Assembly: GCA_011033025.1 (NCBI GenBank)
Contig: WFMF01000472.1
Coordinates: forward strand, 62,001 to 126,000
Length of the DNA: 64,000 bases
Source of the DNA: Beroe forskalii
Taxonomy: Eukaryota > Ctenophora > Nuda > Beroida > Beroidae
Direction of reading: 5' to 3'
A program made the translations under genes and the position numbers. The notes under the pieces are model-generated. The model saw only the letters and a list, made by a program, of their open reading frames with translations, was not told the origin of the DNA and did no database searches. This document shows, piece after piece, positions 61,201-64,000 of the stretch (its first letter is position 1; each line of letters opens with the position of its first letter).

Positions 61201-62629
61201 TCTCTGCCACATGTGAAGTATCCCAATCATGGCTTGGGTTGGGCTGAAATAATCAATCACATGGATACTGAAGATTAGAAATTCACTGTCACAAGCAACT
61301 CACAACGACACGTCATACTGAATAAGCTCAGACTTTTGGACCCAAACAACAAAAAGCAAGAATGTCTATATTCTAGAACTTTACAGCCCAAAGTAAAAAT
61401 TCAATTAAATTATAGATTTTTTCAGTACACAGATAACAGTGTACAAAACAATTACCAACAATAAGTGAATTCTACTTTATAATATTAAATAATTGCCAAA
61501 TTATCTGATTGCATTTGTTTGTTGATCACCACACCTATCTATGTATGATACGTAATTGGACTGTTAATGTGCTATTAAAGTCAATTTCAATTCAATTCAA
61601 TATCATTATTTGATTTCTATAGTTCAAAAATAGAAAATTTTTGTGAGCTATATATTATATCATATTTGTTATTTTACAAATTGTTGTTTTACTAGTTACT
61701 TAGTTACAAATCCAGATAGCCACTTGCAACAAAAGAGAGTTCTAGACTAATTACTTAATCTACTTAGTTATGTCCATCATATTGCTTGAATTTAATGACC
61801 CACTTTCAAATCTTACAATTATTATACTAGCTACTGTACTGGAAGGTACATACATTGCAAATTTTGTAGTAAATTTTGTTGTTTATTTTGATTTATCAAT
61901 AATCAAAATGTGTTTATTCAAAGATACAGGTAGAGCTTAGGTATCATTGCTGATTGGTATCATATAAAACAGAGAAGTAGTTTCATTGGAGAGTAGGAAA
62001 AACTGATACAAATAGAGTCAAAAACTTAAAGGTCATGATTTTTTGCAAGGTGATAGGAATTGAGGTGCCAGAAAGTACAATGAATTTGTTCTGAAGTGGA
62101 TTAGAAATGAAAATTTTGTGTAAATTGTACAAAAAGTTGCTAAAAATCACATTAAGAGTCAAACATTTGCACAAAATTGGACCATATTCCAACAAACAAC
62201 CTTATTATACTTTTGAATATTTCTTGTGCATTTTTGCAGTTTTAAACTGCAAGTGTTGTGTTCATCCCCCATTGATTAATAATTATGCTGTTGCTGTGGT
62301 TTAGCACATGCTAGCACATATATGGAGTTAACCACAGTGTAGCAATGAATTAGTACCTATAGGTTGAGGATTACCTATGTTATTAAGTTATTATACCATC
62401 TGTATTTTGAGGGCTCACTCAACAAGGAATTTTCTGTATTTTTGTTCAATTTTATAGTCATTTCACAGCCATTTCAATTATACCATCAAATATCAATCTC
62501 ATGCATGAATCATTAAACCGCAAACCTCAATGCATGCTATCAACAATATGTGCAAGACTTACCAAAGCTTTGGGTGAACCAATGAGATTCACAGCATCCA
62601 TTAATATTGCAGCAGTACTCTCAGTGTAC
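10274..62629 (-). CDS. Multi-exon EF-hand/coiled-coil protein gene, partial, spanning more than 52 kb
   Basis: Twelve minus-strand exons join without breaking frame: 62629-62563, 61243-61097, 39868-39753, 31472-31439, 30374-30304, 29995-29926, 26877-26807, 26653-26619, 26115-26063, 25508-25458, 11637-11581 and 10312-10274. Each has AG before it and GT after it, and successive phases agree. The product starts with two EF-hand-like loops (FDACSNGRDVIKSDE and LDPRGGNDGMTFSEF), then an acidic Ser/Thr-rich linker (ETYETEFEDTCTIASS), then about 150 residues of heptad-rich helix (HISLKKENQMLKEQ, DLVDEVTELQYRLKN, YAELYKSNLEKLETR, KKTIADLSEQID). This order matches EF-hand dynein-adaptor families; FxAC...LDPxG is closest in my recollection to KASH5/CCDC155, with Rab11-FIP3/4 the alternative. 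The N-terminal exon and everything after 10274 are missing. Two large introns contain whole plus-strand genes. I am confident of a real gene, not of its name. Confidence 0.8.
12228..19677 (+). CDS. ZFYVE26: Spastizin-like FYVE zinc-finger protein (ZFYVE26), one frameshift
   Basis: Exon 1 is 12228-12333 (MSDVKKLSVTYKTAVSRGQV...), then a 171-bp GT-AG intron, then one giant exon from 12505. The product is about 2,425 residues, near the length of vertebrate spastizin. The FYVE finger is at 17671-17842 (residues about 1757-1813): WVDD, CQIC, RKHHCRWCG, CDKC and VRLCGGC are all present, so PI3P binding is expected. The flanks are helical-repeat sequence as in the family, which works with SPG11 and AP-5 in lysosome reformation and autophagy. 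At 16611-16640 the reading frame shifts by one base; removing one A from AAA at 16620-16622 restores a family-like reading (AQDNGTPAAPDFLEQF). The gene lies antisense within an intron of the EF-hand gene and has only one intron. Confidence 0.92.
19777..19782 (+). promoter_or_regulatory. Polyadenylation signal AATAAA of ZFYVE26
   Basis: AATAAA lies 100 bp after the stop codon of ZFYVE26; a second AATAAA occurs near 19891. Either could direct 3' end formation. Confidence 0.6.
19900..21231. other. No gene recognised
   Basis: AT-rich intronic sequence, relative to the minus-strand gene. No exon with splice signals and no recognisable domain was found on either strand. Confidence 0.6.
21232..21975. 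repeat. Large imperfect palindrome, arms about 350 bp
   Basis: The left arm (GCGATTTATATCTTTTAGTT, then CACTTGTCACC, CAACATGTTCTGGTGATTTT, GAGGCCTC) recurs inverted in the right arm, ending at 21975 with AAAAGATATAAATC. The centre lies around 21590-21650. Possibly a foldback element; no ORF. It directly abuts the abnormal sequence that begins at about 21983. Confidence 0.85.
21983..24570. other. Abnormal homopolymer-run sequence, probable assembly or base-calling artefact
   Basis: From 21983 to about 23300 the sequence consists almost only of runs of 3-15 identical bases. From 23300 to 24570 ordinary words appear but with stretched runs. Nothing else in the window has this texture. The open frames across it are poly-Phe/Lys/Gly/Pro translations and are not genes. 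Exons of the minus-strand gene could be hidden here. Confidence 0.8.
24571..25457. other. No gene recognised
   Basis: Normal-looking AT-rich sequence resumes. No exon or RNA gene could be supported. Confidence 0.6.
25458..31472 (-). CDS. Seven small coiled-coil exons of the minus-strand gene
   Basis: Exons 31472-31439 (34 bp), 30374-30304 (71), 29995-29926 (70), 26877-26807 (71), 26653-26619 (35), 26115-26063 (53) and 25508-25458 (51). Donors include GTAAGT, GTAATT, GTTAGA, GTGAGT, GTAAAT, GTGGGT and GTAAGT. The phases chain as 0, 2, 0, 2, 1, 0, 0 after the respective exons. The translation moves from a Ser-rich acidic linker to leucine-heptad helix, as expected for a coiled-coil rod. Several exons are microexons of 35-53 bp. 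Confidence 0.8.
27545..27711. mobile_element. Multi-hairpin (cloverleaf-like) element A
   Basis: The outer arms, 27545-27573 and 27683-27711, are inverted 29-mers with one mismatch. Between them lie three hairpins: 27574-27608 (12-bp perfect stem), 27610-27644 and 27647-27681. Stem sequences differ but loops share CGAGC-GAAG-GCGAG. The predicted single-strand fold is a closed stem with three arms. No ORF. Confidence 0.85.
28298..28452. repeat. Direct repeat with CACGTG core
   Basis: GGCACGTGCGTGCGCGGCTC occurs at about 28298 and again at about 28431, each followed by AT. A related inverted form (GCGCGCGCACGTGCC) is at about 32190. The palindromic CACGTG and GCGC content is striking in AT-rich DNA. 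Function unknown. Confidence 0.6.
28456..28587. mobile_element. Multi-hairpin element B
   Basis: Four hairpins in a row: 28456-28481, 28487-28518 (11-bp perfect stem), 28523-28550 (9-bp perfect stem) and about 28555-28587. The first three share the loop CACGAGCTTGCGAGTG or nearly so while their AT-rich stems differ. Confidence 0.75.
29640..29760. repeat. Degenerate tandem repeat AGTAATTCAACAGTTG
   Basis: Five or six diverged copies of a unit of about 20 bp (TAGTAATTCAACAGCTGGGA-like). Intronic relative to the minus-strand gene. Confidence 0.65.
31231..31425. mobile_element. Short copy of the G-run-ended foldback family
   Basis: Starts with a G-run followed by TCTTCGGGGTGTCGATGG and ends CCATTTTGGCTGGATCGACA...CCCCAGCCCCCTC. 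Shares ATTCGCATAACTCAGGCTAA and TTTCTGGTAGCTA words with the copies at 9709-10095 and 36811-39671. Confidence 0.6.
31773..31903. mobile_element. Multi-hairpin element C
   Basis: Outer imperfect stem 31773-31802 with 31874-31903 (shared CGGGTCCAT), enclosing hairpins 31801-31837 and 31838-31875. The second has GGATAC/TATCC ends and a CCCTCGGGC arm around TTAC. Confidence 0.7.
32677..32855. mobile_element. Multi-hairpin element D
   Basis: The outer stem CTTTAGAGGC (32677) pairs with GCCTCTAAAG (ending 32855) and continues imperfectly to about 32706. Inside are hairpins 32708-32737 (13-bp perfect stem, GAGA loop), 32742-32778 (11-bp perfect stem) and 32780-32823 (8-bp stem with further inner pairing). 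Stem sequences are unrelated to each other. Confidence 0.85.
32930..33300. repeat. Relative of the element inserted in the phenoloxidase gene
   Basis: Shares words with the interior of 45818-46407, including ACTTTCAGGATATTACGGGC, CTGGAGTAGCTAACATTT and ACCTCGGAGATATGC. Arms are inverted around about 33090. The ends were not resolved. Confidence 0.65.
33415..33575. mobile_element. Multi-hairpin element E
   Basis: The outer stem GACACGGTGC (33415-33424) pairs with GCACCGTGTC (33566-33575), with a second closing pair TCTATTT/AAATAGA. Inside are hairpins 33442-33474, 33478-33515 and 33518-33550 (15-bp perfect stem around TAC). Confidence 0.85.
33576..36704. other. No gene recognised
   Basis: AT-rich intronic sequence relative to the minus-strand gene. 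Short open frames such as 35025-35216 and 35731-35928 lack domains or splice support. Confidence 0.55.
36705..36775. repeat. Nested hairpin F
   Basis: TAATTGG (36723) pairs with CCAATTA (ending 36761) around a loop with GACGAGGGCC...GCCGAGTG. An outer GTGGT...ACCAC pairing flanks it. Same stem-plus-CGAG-loop design as elements A-E. Confidence 0.6.
37193..39462. mobile_element. 2.27-kb foldback transposon with 17-bp target duplication
   Basis: The ends are perfect inverted repeats beginning ATGGTGTCCGAGAGTGGACA and continuing into ACAAAAAAA. The 17-bp ACCAGAACATAATTACT is present at 37176-37192 and again at 39463-39479, directly abutting both ends. Sub-terminal arrays of a 14-15-bp AAAAAAATAACTCGA unit occupy 37211-37405 and, inverted, 39275-39441; a third array lies at 38095-38465. 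The core is GC-rich (many GCGCGC) in AT-rich surroundings. A 154-codon frame at 38472-38936 has no recognisable domain and may be chance. Confidence 0.88.
37862..38091. repeat. Cluster of CCAATGG / CCATTGG palindromic words
   Basis: About a dozen copies of CCAATGG or its complement in 230 bp, many as GGTACCAATGG or CCATTGGTGCCAATGG palindromes, inside the 37193-39462 element. These contain CCAAT in both orientations; any protein binding is speculation. Confidence 0.8.
39753..39868 (-). CDS. Exon with second EF-hand-like loop of the minus-strand gene
   Basis: 116 bp, acceptor TATCTCAG, donor AG|GTAAGG. Encodes ADEQLRRLLIILDPRGGNDG followed by MTFSEFLDKFSLWV. The loop is one residue longer than a canonical EF-hand and lacks several acidic ligands, so calcium binding is doubtful. 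It ends in phase 2, which the next exon (31472-31439) completes. Confidence 0.8.
40819..60612 (+). CDS. ABCG (white-type) half-transporter, 13 exons
   Basis: Exons: 40819-41003, 42296-42408, 43187-43446, 51878-51980, 52276-52451, 53237-53407, 54424-54507, 54807-54916, 55519-55713, 56074-56212, 56895-57042, 57227-57387 and 60478-60612. All phases agree and give 659 residues. The nucleotide-binding domain comes first: Walker A GPSGAGKTT (95-103, split by intron 2), Q-loop YIPQND (about 169), signature LSGGE (219-223), Walker B FLLCDE, D-loop TTGLD and H-loop TIHQP. Then follow the membrane segments (from about 405), including RRENKNKVVRVGTYFLAKTL and the Cys-containing loop before the last helix. 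Half-transporters of this type dimerise and export lipids, sterols or pigment precursors. An Arg/Glu-rich insert precedes the Q-loop. Exon 6 could end at 53380 instead; its donor GTTGGA is weak. The substrate cannot be inferred. Confidence 0.92.
41798..42055. other. GC-rich foreign-looking insert in ABCG intron 1
   Basis: About 260 bp with many CG and GGCC words between AT-rich flanks, open on both strands over most of its length (minus: ARDTSVKSSRDGLSVSHRT). It may be a piece of a retroelement or captured coding sequence; I do not recognise it. Confidence 0.4.
43830..44118 (-). mobile_element. Possible tRNA-derived SINE
   Basis: Read on the minus strand from about 44118: GGTAGCGCAGTGTTTACGGC resembles a tRNA D-arm/A box, followed by an anticodon-arm-like segment, then GGATTCCCGGCC where a T-arm/B box would be expected. 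The B box is degenerate, so this is not a functional tRNA. An unrelated tail continues toward 43830. Confidence 0.4.
44719..47164 (+). pseudogene. Arthropod-type prophenoloxidase/hemocyanin, intronless, interrupted by a TIR element
   Basis: Two open parts, 44719-45817 and 46410-47164, are halves of one protein of about 620 residues. CuA ligands are in SEHHYNWHLYYP and MHQQM (His163/164, 168, 190); CuB ligands are in NIHNDGH and RWHKFID (His309, 313, 349). All six copper-binding histidines are present. The second part is the beta-sandwich C-terminal domain (HTPFRYEFSVWNERKEPARV...). The family oxidises phenols toward melanin or carries oxygen. A 590-bp element plus a 2-bp target copy separates the halves; without them the frame joins exactly. 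Unremoved, translation would end at 45870, keeping both copper sites but losing the C-terminal domain. The gene lies in ABCG intron 3, same strand, with no introns of its own, suggesting a retrocopy. Confidence 0.88.
45818..46407. mobile_element. 590-bp TIR element inserted in phenoloxidase exon
   Basis: Left end CCGGGTGGGCCAAAAAGAAC, right end the inverse of CAGGGTGGGCCAAAAGAAGG. TA precedes the left end and TG follows the right, fitting a TA target with one mutation. The interior is itself palindromic: ACCTCGGAGATATGCGCC recurs inverted. It resembles mariner-type MITEs in its target and size; the superfamily is not proven. Confidence 0.8.
48854..48958. repeat. Nested hairpin G
   Basis: A 16-bp inner stem (48879-48894 with 48915-48930, one mismatch) surrounds CTCGGCTAACGCCTCG. 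An outer imperfect stem ATTAACAAAC/GTTTGTTAAT encloses it. Same design as elements A-E. Confidence 0.7.
49941..50157 (-). pseudogene. Zinc-finger exon (RanBP2-type-like) carried by the transposon
   Basis: Starts MPKAFKCTRWKCGMCKKEQY and contains two fingers: CGMC...CPNCGAPK, then GDWHCLNCSINNFAKRVMCY-GCG, whose WxCxxC...NxxxxxxCxxC spacing fits RanBP2-type fingers. It ends at donor GTAATA. Later exons of the same gene appear decayed. It probably encoded an element protein or an accessory nucleic-acid or ubiquitin-binding factor. Confidence 0.6.
52101..52270. repeat. 19-bp minisatellite abutting the acceptor of ABCG exon 5
   Basis: Nine units of CATTCCTCACCAATTGCTG run directly into CCGCAG|GAGGAG at 52275/52276. 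The unit contains no AG and includes CTCAC, a possible branch-point word. Confidence 0.9.
55349..55515. repeat. 33-bp minisatellite carrying repeated splice acceptors before ABCG exon 9
   Basis: Units of about 33 bp each contain CCACCCGCAG|AGACAAGGT. CAG steps occur near 55349, 55384, 55417, 55450, 55483 and 55516; the last is the acceptor used in my model. The frame stays open through the units (RDKVYSIHPTR). Confidence 0.85.
55824..55865. repeat. Hairpin H
   Basis: A 10-bp perfect stem (TTAGTACACT/AGTGTACTAA) encloses TTTGGCTCGAGGCGTCAGCCAA, itself a short stem-loop. The CGAGGCGTCAGCC loop resembles hairpin G. Confidence 0.7.
58431..59996 (-). mobile_element. 5'-truncated LINE with reverse transcriptase, antisense in ABCG intron 12
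   Basis: An uninterrupted 376-codon frame (59996-58866) carries the C-terminal half of a non-LTR reverse transcriptase. GVPQGSVLGPVLFNIY and the catalytic FADD box (HGFADDHQVY) are present, then the thumb and tail (LQLNAGKTEIIVFG, SSLDYCNSLYYG, RACRILLGL). The endonuclease and RT finger region are missing, so it is dead on arrival. The 3' end carries a (TTA)n tail, seen on plus as TAATAA iterations at 58431-58458, as in CR1/L2/jockey-like LINEs. The open frame suggests a young insertion. Confidence 0.85.
60723..60728 (+). promoter_or_regulatory. Polyadenylation signal AATAAA of the ABCG gene
   Basis: AATAAA 111 bp after the ABCG stop codon, the first such hexamer downstream. Confidence 0.6.
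61097..61243 (-). CDS. Exon with first EF-hand-like loop of the minus-strand gene
   Basis: Exactly 49 codons, phase 0 at both ends, acceptor TTATTTCAG and donor CAG|GTTTGT. Encodes HVAEMVFDACSNGRDVIKSD, a helix-loop-helix start with an EF-hand-like loop, ending SKESNLKQ. Continues in frame into 39868-39753 after a 21-kb intron that contains the ABCG gene. The upstream exon 62629-62563 (67 bp, donor GTAAGT) encodes YTESTAAILMDAVNLIGS and joins at phase 0. Confidence 0.8.
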
Positions 62630-62725
62630 CTTTTGTTTCATTCATTGTCCCTAGTATGAAAGAATTTATTAGCTAAGGTCATCACAATTCACAAGATATC
62701 TTCAGGTAACTAAGCATCGTTACAC

Positions 62726-62776
62726 TCCTCCCAAGCTTGTTTTAGCAACCATGTAAGTTTGGTTATAAAGTCTTCC
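62726..62776 (-). other. Possible additional exon of the minus-strand gene, or dispersed repeat
   Basis: The 51-bp segment reads EDFITKLTWLLKQAWE, with acceptor TTATTCAG and weak donor GTGTAA, and its phase would fit exon 62629-62563. However, a diverged copy (GCTAAAACAAGCTT...) lies at about 25627-25680, so it may be repeat sequence. Confidence 0.25.
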
Positions 62777-62923
62777 CTGAATAACAAGGAAAAAAACTTA
62801 TTTGAATTAAAAAGAAATTTTTCTTCAAGACATCAATCTGCAAGACCCTCCCCCAACTCTGTACTTGAACACCAACATGATCCCTTTAGGTAATGCAACT
62901 GAAAATTAAATTTCATATTTAGG

Positions 62924-63632
62924 ATGGTACTGTTACAGGTGACTGAATCCAAAGAACCAATGACAGAAATGGTGATGATGAAAATGATGATTCTGAAAGC
63001 CTGCAAATTGGGTAAAACCCAGAATCAGGCATTTGTGAATCATGTCATGATGCAGATGCTAGTGATTGTTCAATCAATTGTTTCATGTGTAAGCAATCAT
63101 TCCATGCCTGATGTAGAAATCCTAATGGTGATAAAAAAGGCAAGGATATTAAATTATTTGCAAACATTCATTTCTCAATACATATTCTTCTATGATCAAA
63201 GATGGCTGTATTTGTTCTACAAAGAAGATCAAAAGTGATTGTTATTAAAACACCCTGGATGATTTCTTTATATTTCTTTGCAAGGTGAACACTGAACATT
63301 GAAAATGGAATGAAAAATGAAGAACCTAAACAATTAGATGGTTTTAAACCTAATGAAATAGATAAACCTCAAAGCATACTTGATTCAGTATCTGATAAAC
63401 TGCAGACTGAATTTAAGTCAGAAATTTGACAAAGGTAAAAAGTAATACTACAGCTATTGTGCCTAAAAATCTGTGTGATGAGGACTTAACAGGGCAGGAT
63501 GTTCCAGACAGTACTGCTTCAAATATGGCTTCAAGTTATGGAGGTGCTGTGAAAAATCATGATATTTCAGCTCAAATGTGTGGTGTTGAGCCTCCTCTAA
63601 CTCTAGCTTATATAACATCAGATTGGAAATGA
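62924..63632 (+). pseudogene. Decayed retroelement ORF1-like relic with PHD-like finger
   Basis: Across frames with several stops one can read CESCHDADASDCSINCFMCK followed by QSFHA and CRNPNG, a CxxC...CxxxCxxC...FHxxC PHD-like finger. After it come helical, acidic segments (IDKPQSILDSVSDKLQTEFK) and DVPDSTASNMASSYGGAVKN. Fingers of this type occur in ORF1 of some LINEs. Stops and frame changes show it is inactive. Confidence 0.5.
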
Positions 63633-63654
63633 AATAGTACTGTGTGAGCATCAA

Positions 63655-64000
63655 TTGTCAAACGCAAGGAAACATTTCCATTAGACAGAGGGTATGAAAT
63701 ATAACATTTGTTGTTGTAATAATGGGTATGTCTAAGTGCCTAACCATGGTGAACTCAGTGTAGATCCTTGCTGTACGGCATGTTAAACAAGGAATCGAAG
63801 CTGAGGGGCTCCGTACAGGACACGGACATTGCTATTGTGGCATTTGGATTATACAGATAAGATTTAGACCTCTCAGGTACGATGTTCAACCTGTAACACC
63901 AAGCAAGGTGAACTCTAAAATCTAAATCTAATCATGTTTGAAGTGATTGATCATTTCAGTGAAACACAAAAATTTTCTCAAATATGAATTCAAGCCCATA
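63655..64000. other. No gene recognised
   Basis: No exon, repeat or RNA gene could be supported to the window end. Confidence 0.5.

Overview
The window reads as nuclear DNA of an invertebrate animal. The protein genes are metazoan families: spastizin/ZFYVE26, a white-type ABCG transporter, an arthropod-type prophenoloxidase/hemocyanin, and an EF-hand coiled-coil protein. Exons are bounded by GT-AG introns, intergenic DNA is AT-rich, and LINE, SINE-like and foldback/MITE debris is dense. The phylum cannot be fixed from this window. Arthropod-type phenoloxidases are known from arthropods and also from tunicates and hemichordates.

Layout. 0-10 kb is repeat-dominated: two decayed LINE ORF1-like pseudogenes, a 21-bp minisatellite of about 1.2 kb, and several TIR and hairpin elements. 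A long minus-strand gene runs from at least 62.6 kb down to at least 10.3 kb. I assembled it from twelve small, phase-compatible exons (34-147 bp). It encodes a paired EF-hand-like module followed by heptad-rich helices, and resembles EF-hand dynein-adaptor families such as KASH5/CCDC155 and Rab11-FIP3/4. Its intron between 11.6 and 25.5 kb holds the plus-strand ZFYVE26 gene (12.2-19.7 kb), which is nearly intronless and carries one 1-nt frameshift. The same intron holds a 740-bp palindrome followed by about 2.6 kb of abnormal homopolymer-run sequence that is probably an assembly or base-calling artefact. 27-34 kb is a cluster of multi-hairpin elements. 36.8-39.7 kb is a foldback element split by a second, 2.27-kb foldback element with a 17-bp target duplication.

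The next large intron of the minus-strand gene (39.9-61.1 kb) contains a complete 13-exon ABCG half-transporter gene on the plus strand (40.8-60.6 kb, 659 codons). Intron 3 of that transporter contains an intronless prophenoloxidase gene (44.7-47.2 kb), split by a 590-bp TIR element. The arrangement is therefore nested three deep: phenoloxidase inside ABCG inside the EF-hand gene. ABCG intron 3 also holds a 3.3-kb TIR transposon with a zinc-finger gene, and intron 12 holds an antisense truncated LINE.

Functionally, ABCG transporters of this type export or package small molecules or lipids; Drosophila white/scarlet/brown move pigment precursors. Phenoloxidase makes melanin precursors. A pigment link between the two nested genes is possible but is inference only. 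ZFYVE26 belongs to endolysosomal/autophagic membrane trafficking.
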